64,000 nt of DNA from Petunia secreta (Eukaryota; Streptophyta; Magnoliopsida; Solanales; Solanaceae): contig JARKIP010000053.1 of the NCBI GenBank assembly GCA_029990175.1, forward strand, positions 18,370,001 through 18,434,000, in the 5' to 3' direction. A model generated the notes under the pieces. It ran no database searches. It saw only the letters and a list, made by a program, of their open reading frames with translations, and was not told where the DNA came from. Position numbers and translations under genes: made by a program. Shown here piece after piece: positions 23,556-36,302 of this stretch; the stretch's first letter is position 1, and the number at the start of each line of letters is the position of its first letter.

Positions 23556-24833
23556 CCTAATAAATTCGTCTAAAGGCGTATTAGGTCACCTAAAGCATCT
23601 AAGTTTCTAAACTAACTCCGGCAAAGTCTTTTCAAAGAGATTCTATGGGTAAGAAATCTTTGTGACTCGGGAAGAATGTATTGGGCACTTCCCGAGTCCC
23701 ACGAAAGGTGGATCCCGACCGAATTTTATTTGAGATTTATAAGGCAAGAAAAATGCAAGAAAGGTGTATTATCACAAAAGTAGTTGTATTCTAAAGCAAA
23801 AAAAAAAAAAAAACAGTTTATGGGCTTAAAAATCAATTCTAATATTTCTCACTGAAATTAGGCCAAAATACCAAGTCAAACTGAAATTAGGCCAAAATAC
23901 CAAGTCAAACTGAAAATAGGACATGCTATGCAAAATACCAATTTATATTACGTTTACTGTTTGCACGTAGGAGGCTTTGAAGAATGCTGACCTGTAATCA
24001 CTGCCTAATCGCAATATTAAACTTAATTTCAGCTTCCTATTTACAGAGGGCTAAAAATGTAAGGAATACTCAAAATCGGGTTACTTCTGCAAAATCTGAA
24101 TGTATGTATTTCTAAAATAACGTTCTGAAAAATAGGTGAAAACTCTTTTACTTTCCCATAAATACAATGACACGACCCGGAATCCGGTTAGGCCGTGCGG
24201 GCACCCGACGTCCTCCCCTAGACCCATCGCGCGAACCCTTACCAATTAAATCAGGAAAATAAAAATAACAATTTACAAATAAGGACAAGACTTAAAAAAA
24301 TTTACACAGACATACTGATAACTCTAAGCTGTACAAAAGAAATTACAGCTGACTACCCAACATACTAGGTTTAGGGCTATCCAGACTAGAAATCTAAGAG
24401 TACAAAAAAAGACAGATACCTCCTGAAGGGAGCAAACTGCAACTGAAATGATAACCAATAAACTGGTGGCCATCCGGAATAAAAGCTGGCTCACCCTGAC
24501 AGCTGAAGTCGTCTTCGCTCCTTCACAACGTGGCGAACTCAATCCTGGAGCGAACCTGCCGAAACGAAATAGATAGACAAGAAACAAACAACAAACAAGG
24601 GTGAGGCAAAAGGACTCAATAAGTGGGGCAGACTAGCCACCTCAAAGAATAGGATAGCTAGCCAGGGAGAAAAGAAACAAATAAACCAGATTCCTCTTAT
24701 TTAAATTATGAAAAGGCAGAGCCAGATAATACTACAAACACGTATGGAATCGCAAACTATTCAAAAACCAGGAACGTAAGACAGCCAGAACATATAGGTT
24801 TACCGAACACATCAACAATCAGAAATACATCCT

Positions 24834-25030
24834 GTTGCGGCGTGCAACCCGATCCATATATTTATACTGCTGTGGCGTGCAACCCGATCCATATATTTAT
24901 ACCGCTGCGACGTGCAACCCGGTCCATATATTTATACCGCTGCGACGTGCAACCCAGTCCATATATTTATACCGTTGCGGCGTGCAACCCAGTCCATATA
25001 TTTATACCGTTGCGGCGTGCAACCCGATCC
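24834..25030. repeat. 35-bp tandem array, six copies
   Basis: cgtgcaaccc recurs exactly every 35 bases at 24841, 24876, 24911, 24946, 24981 and 25016. The unit is a GC-rich gcggcgtgcaacccgatcc half and an AT-rich atatatttatacc half. Confidence 0.95.
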
Positions 25031-25170
25031 CTACAATCTAGAATACGAGCCAGAAATGTATAGACAAATAAGCAGAACAGTAGTTATGTACCACAAGTCT
25101 ACACAATGCTATGAAATGAGATGAAATGAAATGATGCAAAGGGTCACATGTGCCCATAATCCCAGCCCGA

Positions 25171-25362
25171 AGCGGAATACTCCTGCATTTGAGGGGAATC
25201 CAATCTGCTAACCAACTGGAGCGGAATACTCCTGCTCCTGGGGCGGAATACTCCTGCACCCGATATAATATAAACTAGAGGCGGAATACTCCTGCACTCT
25301 CCTGGGGCGGAATACTCCTGCACCCGATAAAATGAAAAGCTGAGGCGGAATACTCCTGCACT
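25171..25362. repeat. array of gcggaatactcctgca boxes
   Basis: Six copies of this 15-16-base box (about 25172, 25220, 25243, 25281, 25306, 25344). The last four fall into a 63-bp higher-order period (25243 to 25306, 25281 to 25344). Confidence 0.9.
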
Positions 25363-26760
25363 CAGTATGATATGCAATGTAATGCATATGAATGTAATGA
25401 GATGCAATAATAACCCTTCACCGGCGCGGGACTCTCATCGACAGCCGGGAAATAGATGCCAACTCACAGCCAAAGTACCATGCTTAGATCCTCAATGCAA
25501 TACTAATAACAGGACATAATATATAATATAGAATGTAAATCCAAAGCTATAAGGCGTAATGAGTACGCCTATCGGCAGCTACACACGTAAGGAACACGTG
25601 GTAGAAAATCCACGAGGCCAGGTGCCTCCAAAGAAATGGATATAAACACTTACCTCTTCCAGAAGTTAGTACAGCTAATCAACAACCGCTTTATCCTTTG
25701 GTTTCCTTGCCAAATGATCCCACTCTATTCAATAACCAGAAAAATATATCAAATTAGGCTAAAGGCTTCATTCCTCACATCTTAGGGCAATCCAGGTAGG
25801 AACCTGATACCCTATTCGCATACGCAATACGTAGGCCAGGCCTATATACAGGGTTCAAAGTCCCATAACCAAATCCTAAATAAATTATATTTATACGTTG
25901 CCCATAACTCACTGTGTACGAATATATAATCATTTCCATCATCGGGGTCCAATTGACCCTTTAAACTATCAATTTACGTCGTTAGGGCGATGTCTAATAT
26001 CCCTATTTTTACCCTAAAAATATATTTAAACACATGTAATAAGCTAAGATAATGAGTTAACATCATTACCTGAAGATTTGGGGTAGAAATACCACTATTT
26101 TTCCACTCCTTTTTCCCTTTTTTCCTCTATCTTTTCCTAATTTTTCTTGTCTCTGCGTTGATTGAACTTTTCTGCGTGTATGCTCACTTTGCTGATGCTA
26201 AGGGATCAAATCCCTTAGCAAACCGACAATGCAATTTTAATTTTTAATTTAAACTTTTTTTTTTTCATAAATTCGCTGCGAAGATTAAAATTAAAATGGA
26301 ACCCTAGAGAAGTCGAAATGATCCCAAAATTTTCAAGTAAGTTATACAAAATATATGTAATATACTTGCGAAGACGGATCTCAAATCAGACTCCCGAAAC
26401 TGAAGAGACGAATTTAAAGGAAAAAGTCAAATTATTTAACTTTCGGCATTTTAGCGGAACTTAGCCGAACAACATCGAAATTCACTTTCGAAAGTTTACA
26501 AAAATTACAAATAATCATACGAACCTAACGGAGCTTTCTGATTTCGAATCGGAGCTCATTCGGCAAAACTGAGCTCGAACATCTCTTTTTTAATATTTAT
26601 CGCCAATAAAAACTGAAACCTTCTTCCGATTCCTACCAAACGAGGTCTGATTTAGCTCAAATTTTACAGACAGGTCCTAATGGACATTAAGAATATTTTT
26701 AAATTATCGACACGCCAATCAAAGTCCTAACTTCCGAAACGACTGACCGAGGTCGTTTCA

Positions 26761-26777
26761 TTCTCCTCCACTTAAAC
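26761..26777 (-). other. Del-like polypurine tract
   Basis: Minus-strand taagtggaggagaa lies directly before the 3' LTR, preceded by a cgaggacgaacgagag sentence as in Tekay/Del elements. Confidence 0.85.
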
Positions 26778-28500
26778 TCTCGTTCGTCCTCGAACGAGCC
26801 TAAGTCTAAAGTAAGATTCACGCTGATAACTAGATAACTTGCACGACTTTCATAAACTGCTCTACGGGCATTATCTTTTTATTACGGGATTAAAATCATA
26901 ACACGCATATCGTACTTTTGGAATAAAAATATATGGATAATATGATAATACCATTGCACAGCTTATTCTGACTAAGCTGATCCTTTCTCGATCACAAGAA
27001 GAGAGTTTTACCTTTTTCAGAACAAAGATATACTAAACTCTTGATGGATTAACATGATTCAGCCGAGAATCACCTCTTCGATATACTTTACGATATAGAA
27101 CAAGTCGATGGAACTAAGAATTATCTTACGCTTCAGCAACGCCTTTGAGATTTAATATTATGATTCGGTATCAATTGGAGGAAGACTCCTCCACTTAGAG
27201 AATTAACTCATACCGCTAACTTGAATAGAAATAGTCATCCTCGCACAGTCTACCGGACTAAGAAAGACATAGCTAAAAATAGAATGCGGCTCAGACCTGA
27301 GTTACCAAATTACCCTCTCGAGTTGCCAAACGACTGCAACTCCCGAGTTCACAACTCCATACCTTTGCCGTAAACACCACCGCCTGATGGATGGTACTTC
27401 TATATAGAAATTTCAGCAGAGTTTCCCCTGAAACTGGATGATCCGCAAAACAGAACCAGCACTACTATACATGGGAATAGATACCCGGATAAACTGATAA
27501 CATAAACATGTTAAGTGGATAACAAGATGAGACAACTGGATGACATAGCAAATCCGCAGATAGAATGTCTGGACAGCACCACTGTCCTGATTTTCAACCT
27601 AAACAATAATATGCTTACCCGGTTACCTTGACATACACTCTGGCTCAACACAGGGAACATCACAATAGGTTACTGATTGCCTAAGCTCACCAGTGTCGAA
27701 AGAAGAAGAGATGGCAATAAACTGAGGATAGAAATAATTAGAGCTATAGGAAGCTCTTCTTCTTATTTATTTGGCTACCAGAGCTAGATTACTTCCGAGT
27801 TAGGCTAGCCAAAGAACCGCAATTGAAGGAATAGACATTAAATGAGCTTTATGGAACAACATCCATGCCAATTTCACCTCCCAATAAGAAGAAAACTCTG
27901 ACAATTTACCAGAAATCCTTTTATAACCCAGATAAGCTCATGGGATAACATGACTCTACAAATATCTTGAACCGATGGAAGACACATAGATCAAATATTA
28001 CTTACTAACCACTTTACACCGGAAGAAACGATAATACTTTCTGATGGTGACGAATTAGGATCTCATTATCCTATCAACACGGAATTCCGAGAAGAAAAGT
28101 ATACTAATTTGATATAATAATAGAAGGTGGCATGACAAGATGCCAAGCAGACAATACCGACACTCCCTCCCAGATCCATCACATTTAGACTAAATAAATT
28201 AGTAGGGTCTCATAAATACCAGGAACAAATCATACCAGAAGCTCACTCCTCTACCGCAACTGATTCTTAATAGAAATAATATCCAAGGAAACCATGGAAC
28301 ATGATATGACAGACCATCTCTAGATCGATCGGAAGAATCAAATCTTACTCATATATAAGGGAAGAAGAACATATATAAGGGAAGAAGAAATACATAGGTC
28401 TACTACATTGGATACCTCAACATCCCGTCAGACAAGCAGTTCATAGAACTGCCTCTGCAGCTGAGCCAAGCAACTACTCTGATAATCACCTTCTGAAGAA
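26778..28500 (-). other. non-coding internal region of Del-like element
   Basis: No pol motif found in any frame. A segment at about 27395-27610, read on the minus strand, matches 17945-18155 in the LTR of the chromovirus (gatttgctatgt, gtctcatcttgtt, gtttatgttatcagtttatc, ttttgcggatcat). The rest is unrecognised. Confidence 0.6.
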
Positions 28501-29300
28501 CAACTGCCACCACACTCTCAACCTCTACCGGATGGTAGCATTTCTTTTGCTGATTGAGATCTAAATGAAATCCCCTGCGACTGCGTAGATGCCTGATGAC
28601 GAGAGAAGAGACGATTGCTAACTTGTTGGAGTAAGGGAAAACTCCTCAAAAGGATAGCCAGACTCACAACAATAATATCATCTTTTCGCTGAATATGGGA
28701 ACTGGACAGATTGTGGATAGTTGTAAAGAAAAGACTGAATCTGATCTCGACGAGCTACTGGCACACTCTAAGAATTACGTGACACAAGCTGAGATAACCT
28801 GGAAGGTGACCTCCCAAAATAATCAGAACTTTTACCTCCAAATGAGGTACCATGGTTACCCACCAGGGCCGTGGGATCTCTTACTTTCCCGCTCTAACTC
28901 TTCCCGCTCTAACTTATGGTATGCCTCGAACCTTCGAGCAATATCAACAACAATATCAAATGAAATCCCGACCTCAATCTCTCGAGCCATCTAGGATCTC
29001 AAGGAAAAAGAAAGGTCATCAATAAATCTTTGAATCTCTCGAAAGGCTCATGAACTAGTTCAAATGCATATTCAACCATTCTATAGAATTTAATCTCATA
29101 TTTTGAAACACTAACAGGCTAACCGACAGGCTACCCTGTCCAATCCACTCAAACTGGAAACAAGTTTCATCTGGCTCGCTACTCGAAAGGAACTTTTCCA
29201 CGAATCTAAAAAAAAAAAAAAAACTGAACCAAGTCAGCTAATAAGAGAGCGGGCCACCAGTTCAAGACTGGACCCCTGAAACTGGAAAGAAGAATAATCC
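28500..29300 (-). pseudogene. degenerate Del gag remnant
   Basis: Minus-strand fragments recall the Del capsid C-terminus: a VSKYEIKFYRMVEYAFEL piece near 29080, a QRFIDDL piece near 29020, and MAREIEVGISFDIVVDIARR with EREELERESKRS at about 28990-28870. Stops and frameshifts are frequent. No zinc knuckle was found. Confidence 0.55.
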
Positions 29301-30031
29301 ACACCATACCGCTCGATATAATCAAGAGCCTAAAGGATACACTGACACCATTTTACTTTTTTAAAAAAAACTTACACAGGGATTATCTAATGCATTGCTT
29401 GGGAATATCGAGATGTTCAACCGCGTAAAATAATGCAACCTCCTTGAGCACTCGGACTCAATAATTACCTCAGTTACCTACCCAGCTAGAGCAACTGGAG
29501 GCACACCACATGCTGCCTCCGGAACATACTTTACTGCGGCAATATTAAGAACTGGAACAAGAGCCCTCTAAGTCCGAACATCTGCATCTGCGGCAACCTG
29601 ATAAGCTGCCTAGCGAATAATAGGTTCTTGCAGTATCTGCGTCGCCAAGATTCTCGTAAAGCATCATAGAGAGCCAAGAGAACTACAAGGCCCTGCTCCC
29701 TTGCCCAACGCGAGCTCGTACAACTGGGAACTCCGTAATTAAATCGTCAGCACGATTAAAAACTTTCGAGGCTTGGCCAGTGCTAACCCCACGCTAGATT
29801 GCTTCGTCTTGAACTCATACTGTTTGTTGATTTGTCGCACGAGGGTTCACAATTACCACGAAGGGATTAACGAAAAATACTTTTACATACTAGACCGACG
29901 CATGATCAGAAAAGAAGGAAGTGAAACTTCCTAAATGCCATCATAGCCTCTCGTAGATAAGTACGGACGTCTACGTACCCATCAGCGAGACTCTACTAGA
30001 CACTATCTTAGTCTGGATATGCTCTAAACCA
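29301..30031 (-). other. leader region of Del-like element
   Basis: Minus-strand 5' leader between PBS and gag remnant. The gagactctact and cctctcgtagataagtacgg phrases (29940-30000, plus strand) resemble Del leaders. No ORF of note. Confidence 0.45.
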
Positions 30032-30044
30032 AGCTCTGATACCA
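30032..30044 (-). other. Del-like primer binding site
   Basis: Minus-strand tggtatcagagct, two bases from the 5' LTR, complementary to initiator-methionine tRNA. Confidence 0.93.
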
Positions 30045-30046
30045 AC

Positions 30047-31618
30047 TGCCACGACCCGGAATCCGGTTAGGCCGTGCGGGCACCCGACGTCCTCCCCTAG
30101 ACCCATCGGGCGAACCCTTACCAATTAAATCAGGAAAATAAAAATAACAATTTACAAATAAGGACAAGACTTAAAAAAAATTACACAGACATACTGATAA
30201 CTCTAAGCTGTACAAAAGAAATTACAGCTGACTACCCAACATACTAGGTTTAGGGCTATCCAGACTAGAAATCTAAGAGTACAAAAAAAGACAGATACCT
30301 CCTGAAGGGAGCAAACTGCAACTGAAATGATAACCAATAAACTAGTGGCCATCCGGAATAAAACCTGGCTCACCCTGACAGCTCAAGTCGTCTTCGCTCC
30401 TTCACAACGTGGCGAACTCAATCCTGGAGCGAACCTGCTGAAACGAAATAGATAGACAAGAAACAAACAACAAACAAGGGTGAGTCAAAAGGACTCAATA
30501 AGTGGGGCAGACTAGCCACCTCAAAGAATAGGATAGCTAGCCAGGGAGAAAAGAAACAAATAAACCAGATTCCACTCTATTCAATAACCAGAAAAATATA
30601 TCAAATTAGGCTAAAGGCTTCATTCCTCACATCTTAGGGCAATCCAGGTAGGAACCTGATACCCTATTCGCATACGCAATACGTAGGCCAGGCCTATATA
30701 CAGGGTTCAAAGTCCCATAACCAAACCCTAAATAAATTATATTTATACGTTGCCCATAACTCACTGAGTACGAATATATAATCATTTCCATCATCGGGGT
30801 CCAATTGACCCTTTAAACTATCAATTTACGTCGTTAGGGCGATGTCTAATATCTCTATTTTTACCGTAAAAATATATTTAAACACATGTAATAAGCTAAG
30901 ATAATGAGTTAACATCATTACCTGAAGATTTGAGGTAGAAATTCCACTATTTTTCCACTCATTTTTTCCTTTTTTCCTCTATCTTTTCCTAATTTTTCTT
31001 GTCTCTGCATTGATTGAACTTTTCTGCGTGTATGCTCACTTTGCTGATGCTAAGGGATCAAATCCCTTAGCAAACCGACAATGCAATTTTAATTTTTAAT
31101 TTAAACTTTTTTTTTTTTTTTTTTATAAATTCGCTGCGAAGATTAAAATTAAAATGGAACCCTAGAGAAGTCAAAATGATCCCAAAATTTTCAAGTAAGT
31201 TATACAAAATATATGTAATATACTTGCGAAGACGGATCTCAAATCAGACTCCCGAAACTCAAGAGGCGAATTTAAAGGAAAAAGTCAAATTATTTAACTT
31301 TCGGCATTTTAGCGGAACTTAGCCGAACAACATCGAAATTCACTTTCGAAAGTTTACAAAAAGTACAAATAATCATACGAACCTAACGGAGCTTTTGGAT
31401 TTGGAATCGGAGCTCATTCGGCAAAACCGAGCTCGAACATCTCTTTTTTAATATTTATCGCCAATAAAAACTGAAACCTTCTTCCAATTCCTACCAAACG
31501 AGGTCTGATTTAGCTCAAATTTTACAGACAGGTCCTAATGGACATTACGAATATTTTAAAATTATCGACACGCCAATCGAAGTCCTAACTTCCGAAACGA
31601 CTGACCGAGGTCGTTTCA
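30047..31618 (-). repeat. Del-like 5' LTR, 1572 bp, internally deleted
   Basis: Matches the left LTR from tgccacgacc to gtcgtttca but jumps from ccagattcc directly to actctattc, losing about 1.03 kb including both tandem arrays. The junction has only a cc-sized microhomology. Confidence 0.92.
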
Positions 31619-33082
31619 TACAATAACCATAATGTAAGGGACAAAAGGGTCGTATCAATTGAATATTAGCCATTTTGGGGGTGGTATTTTGACATTAATT
31701 GTCAAATACTTGCCCAAATGGCTCTTTTACTTTTAGGGTCGTATTTCGAAAATACGGATACATTTATTAATTCGTACATACAATTGATGCACATTAAAAG
31801 ACTTAAAAGGTTTAGCAAAGAAATATTCATGCACACAACAAGAGTTCATGCAAGTAAATAGGTTCAAATAGCATAATAAATATTTATAAGGAAAATTCAT
31901 GCAAACTCATACTTAAGGCGACTTCAATTGCGAGACTTTTAAGAAAAATAGCCACCCATACATTCTTGTACGGCTTGACCCCTTGAAGCTCATACTTTTC
32001 CCCATTTTACATTATTAATTAGTGTAAAGAAGGTATTTTTGTTTTAAAAATCATGTTTGCTTCTTTTAAAAGAATCTGGCCCAGATTTTCAAAATAGCTA
32101 GTGACCCAGTTTTGCAGAAATAAGCCTCAATTGAGGCTGTCTTGCAAAAAGAGCCTCTGATTCGATAAAAATCAGATTCAGCCCCTTATAAATTTCAGAC
32201 TTAGAAAAACCTATTTTATAAACAAAGACCTTGTACAAAATACCTTCACTTTAAATTAATTGTATATACACAAAACGAAAGACGTAAGGTTAAGATAGGC
32301 CCCTGGATAGCCGAAACACAGTGGTTACTGCTGCGTTTTACCATTGTTTATTACAGCATTTCACCTGTCCTAATACACTACATGTTTCCACCAACTTAGT
32401 GCCTAATTCACTATATCGTTTTCACACTTTAACTTAGTGCATTGGATAACTTATATACAAATAGGAAAGCCCTATCAAATACAACAAGATAGGGTCTACA
32501 GAGATTTAAGAAAGGCATAGAAAGATGCCCTGTAAACACCATAAACTGCTTGAACTCAACATTTATAGCTAATAGCTCAAAGGTTGACTTCCCTTAGCAA
32601 TAGATTAGACAGAGAATAAGGTGAATTTTTCAACAGCTCACGTTTCCAAAGTTGCACCAAAGAGTTCACCAGAAAAAGAGATGCAGAGAATTTTTGCCCC
32701 TTATTCTCAGAATGAAGAAGGGAGAGAGGAATATTATCAAGTGTTGTTTTCAGCGTATGAAAAGTGTGTCCTAAGGACTTGAGGGAACTGGTTTATGTAG
32801 TAGTAGGGTAGGGATTTAAGGTCTTAATTACCTAGTGTAAAAAGGGTAAAAGAAAATTTATTAACAAATTTAAGGTAAGAGATAATCACAAGGCAAATTA
32901 GTTTTCAATCAAATAATATAAGATCTACTTCCATAAATAAAGCCTAATTAAACATTACTTTTGAAATTTAAAAGCTATCACACATATACTTTTAAACCAG
33001 AAACATGTAAACACTCAAAGGCTGGTACAATTCAATATATTTTGATCCAAACATGTCTATTTTTCCTTTTCTATGTAGGTAC

Positions 33083-34284
33083 TGTATTGGTCAATTTCTG
33101 TTCGATCACGCAAAGGACACGTGGTTGACTACGTGGCAAAGTTATAACGGATTCTGAAGACATTGCGAGGCGAGATCGAAGTGGAAACAGCCTCGGCCAC
33201 TAGTGTGATCGATTGTGTTGTATTGAGATCGGAATGTATCGAAGACGATTGTTCTAGCAGATAACTTTGGTTGATCTTATCCCACTTTTATCGGAACAAA
33301 TCCAGCGCAATATGTGGAACGTGGGTAACTGTTGAAGAGACGTGGGGAAGGGGAGTTCTTCTGTTGGGAACTCCACACTTTAGCTAATCTTTAAATAGGC
33401 CCCCATTTCGCCCATTTGTGACTTACGTTCATCAGAAAAAAAGCATCCCTAGTTCATCAGCTATATTACACCATTATTATTATTATTAGAAAATCTCCTA
33501 CTATTAATGTTACAATCCTAAATATTCTATAAAATATCAATCGCGACTTGGTTCAAACTTGGAGGAGGATTCTTCTCTTTCATCAGAGCGGCAACCTCCG
33601 ATTCTTCAATACAATAAGCTTTACTGCTTTATTCATTGATTTATTATTGTTTATCTCATTATTTGCTTGCTATTTCCGTTGTTTAACATATCTGTTTATC
33701 GTCATCGATTTCGTTAATCCTCTATCATTGTATTGATCGTATGATTGCTTCACTAAGTGTGTTTATTGGTTAATATCGGTCACATTAAAATGATTGTCAT
33801 TATAGTTTGGTTCGTGATATTAATTCGATAAAGTCCGTTTCATCAACTGTATATCATTTTATTCAAATTCAATATCGGCTGTCATATAATCTCGTATATT
33901 TGTCATCGATAATCTAATTCTATCATAGCTTTACTCGTCGAATCTGGCTGAAATAGTTTATTTGGGATCAAGTAAAACTAATCAATTTGACTGTGTTCGG
34001 AATCGTACAACATCGACTGCTTGTGTTCGTTCAATTTCTCATCGCGCTTAGTGATTCTGTTGTTTAATTTCATATCTGATCACAACTCTCTTCGAATTGT
34101 ACTTGCAGCATAACTTCATCGAATTCGTTATTCCATTCATTCGAACTTGTTGCATCATTTTCATGTTAGTAGACAGAAAACCGATTACTTATCAATCGAT
34201 CAAGTTGAGATATAAACGATCACCTAAGACTCAATTAAATACAAATTTTATTGTAATACCTGAAATACGTTTTTAGGAAATACA
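33083..34284 (+). repeat. Tat left LTR, 1202 bp
   Basis: Starts tgtattggtc, ends gaaataca. It shows a tttaaatagg TATA-like box near 33390. It carries about five ATT units at 33473-33488, where the right LTR has about 41. It contains a ~35-bp segment (ggattctgaagacattgc..., 33149-33190) absent from the right LTR. Confidence 0.93.
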
Positions 34285-34287
34285 ATT

Positions 34288-34305
34288 TGGCGCCCACCGT
34301 GGGGT
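34288..34305 (+). other. Tat primer binding site
   Basis: tggcgcccaccgtggggt, three bases after the LTR end; the TGG start is the complement of a tRNA CCA end. This PBS type is common in Tat/Athila-group elements; I do not name the tRNA. Confidence 0.9.
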
Positions 34306-34378
34306 CCAGGCAATCGATTTGTTCCTAAATTTGAATCGTTTGATACTACTTACGTTTGCTTTTTTTTTTTTCCTTACG

Positions 34379-36302
34379 ATGGTAGATGAACGTAACATTG
34401 ATGCGACCGGCGCTTTGAACGGTCAACAACAGCTCAATCCTAATGACGGGATTCATGTTCCGACGAATGTTGAAGCGGTCGATGAATCAACCAATCACGA
34501 GCAGGATCCGATCCACGACGACATTCCTGCTTGTTCATGATTGAACGCGCCTCAAGGACCGCGACCCGATAAGGAACCTGCGGTCGAAACTGAGTCAATA
34601 GATACGAATATGGTGTTGATGGCGCATTTGAGAAGGCATGATGTGCAATTCAAGATTATACAAGAACAGTTGAAGATCCTGTCTAGCTCTATCGGAAATA
34701 GAGCGCCCACCTCCCCAATCACACCCCCGCAAGCATTCCGACTTCGGTTCCTCAGGGCGCTGTAACAGGAGGACTTGCAGCGGGGGTCGGATCTGGAGGA
34801 TCGGGTACGGCCGCCGTGGCTATGCGAGCTCCGGCCTCCATTGCGACAGAAGTAAGGATGCTAGCTACGATGCAAACGTGGTTGAATGATACAGTAGATA
34901 AGAAATTCAGTGAGATAAAGTCATTTATGGATAAACTGCCAGGTGTTCCGAAGTTAACGGACGAAGTCGCCAAGAAATCGATCTCAAAGCATCTGTTTCT
35001 GCCATGTGTAGCCGCACTACCCATTCCCAAGACTTTCAAGTTGCCTGAAAGCTTGAGATACGATGGAACTACAGATCCAAGGGATCACATCAATATGTTT
35101 TCGGTTGCAGTTCAGTCGAATGACCTGACTTCGGATGTGATCAATTCAGTCATTCTGAAAAAATTCTGTGAAACGCTGAAAGGGGCAGCATTGAAGTGGT
35201 ATTTACAGCTACCCGAAAACGAGATATCTGACTTCGATGACATGGCAGCTAAGTTCATTCGAGCACATACTGGAGCTAAAAAGATAGAACCAAGAGTGGA
35301 GGATATCTTGAACATTAGGCAGCAACCCGGTGAAACTATCAAACAGTTTGTAAAATGGTTCAACAACGAAAAGATTAACATCCCAAACCTCGAGGAGAGA
35401 CCGGCTTGTTTATCTTTTGCTAATAACTTGCGCACCGATTCAACGGAAGCATGCGCGAAGTTGAAAGATTGTCTGAGGGAAATCAACGCATGGACCTTTG
35501 ATGATTTACATCGTGAGTGTGAACCAAAGATTAGGGCTGAGGAAGAGGAGTTGCAGCTTGCTCGATACAATCATCAATATGATCGACCACCACCACGGAG
35601 AAGTGAGAATGACAGGCGAAACTAAAGGGATCAACAATGGGAACCCTACAGTTTCCCTCGAATGGGGAGCAACAACCACTAAGCTGGTAGCTCAAAGAAT
35701 CAACCAAAAAGGGGGCAGCCAAATTCATCTGTAGCTCCGAAGGATCGACCACTGCCTCTTAAAGTGGCAGAATATAATTTTTGTGTGTCGACATCAAATT
35801 TGGTGAATTACTTAAAGGGAATAGGTGAGAAGGTCGTAAAATTTCCCGGTCGCATAAAAACGAATCCAAACACTAGGTATGAAAACTTATGGTGTGAATT
35901 TCATCATGATTTTAGCCACACGACGGAAGAATGTAAGGCACTGCGATATGAAGTAGCCAGCTTATTGCAAAATGGGCACTTGGTGGAATTTTTGACTGAA
36001 AGGGGGCGAAACAACTTTAATAAGAAAAAGGATGATGAACCACCAAAACCCCCTGCTCCTAGAAAAACAGTGAATGTTATCACTGGAGGAGATGACGTTT
36101 GTGGGATAACTTACACTACAAAGAAATATGCAAAGGTTTCGTTTATGCGGGACAAAAGGACACGAGATAACATGAACGATGAGATTGTGATAGGGGATTT
36201 CGACTTCGATGAAAGAATTCATCCCCATCACGATGCATTAGTGGTAACGATGAGGATTGACGATGCCGATGTAAAGAGAGTGTTAATCGATGCTGGCAGC
36301 TC
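34379..36302 (+). pseudogene. Tat gag and start of protease (broken)
   Basis: Begins at ATG 34379 (MVDERNIDATGALNG). The capsid domain runs at about 35010-35420 (FKLPESLRYDGTTDPRDHIN, LKWYLQLPENEISDF, ILNIRQQPGETIKQFV). A knuckle of CX2HX4HX4C type lies near 35899-35940 (CEFHHDFSHTTEEC). The protease active site is LIDAGSS near 36285-36305. Breaks: a TGA at 34538-34540, a frameshift near 34740, stops at 35623-35625 and shortly after, and a frameshift right behind the protease active site (near 36303). Confidence 0.87.

Larger units (their letters stand above)
24168..26760 (-). repeat. Del-like 3' LTR, 2593 bp with tandem arrays
   Basis: Full-length LTR of the pair. It includes two tandem arrays (24834-25030 and 25171-25362) in a segment, about 24691-25717, that the other LTR lacks. 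Outside that segment the two LTRs differ by only scattered bases. Confidence 0.92.
24168..31618 (-). mobile_element. non-autonomous Del-like LTR retrotransposon
   Basis: Bounded by perfect tacaa duplications (24163-24167 and 31619-31623). LTR ends are tgacacgacc / tgccacgacc and gtcgtttca. On the minus strand it has an initiator-Met PBS next to the right LTR and a purine tract next to the left one. The LTRs are nearly identical except for one ~1.03-kb gap, so insertion was fairly recent. The 3.3-kb internal region has only a degenerate gag remnant and no pol, so it must have moved with enzymes from another element. Confidence 0.9.
23472..33050 (-). mobile_element. Tat/Ogre-type solo LTR, split by a Del-like insertion
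   Basis: LTR parts are 23472-24167 and 31624 to about 33050, together about 2.1 kb. The plus-strand left end tgtcgcaccccttt is the reverse of an LTR end. Read on the minus strand, the last 280 bp show the actcgggaagtgccc, tcttacccatagaatctct and aggtggcgactcc boxes shared with the other Ogre-type LTRs here. The sequence acatg flanks both sides (23467-23471 and about 33051-33055). The right terminal base is uncertain. No internal coding region of this family is present. Confidence 0.65.

Noticed and set aside
24835..25124. Overlapping 68-73-codon ORFs with repeated PYIYT-type peptides
   Set aside because: They arise from the 35-bp tandem array in several frames at once; no independent coding evidence.
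28695..28994. 99-codon plus-strand ORF in the Del-like element
   Set aside because: The opposite strand holds gag-like motifs in the element's own orientation; the plus-strand ORF is a shadow.
33071..33082. ctatgtaggtac shared with 16879-16890 left of the chromovirus, a possible junction scar
   Set aside because: Only 12 bp match and the flanks disagree; chance is likely in a window of this size.
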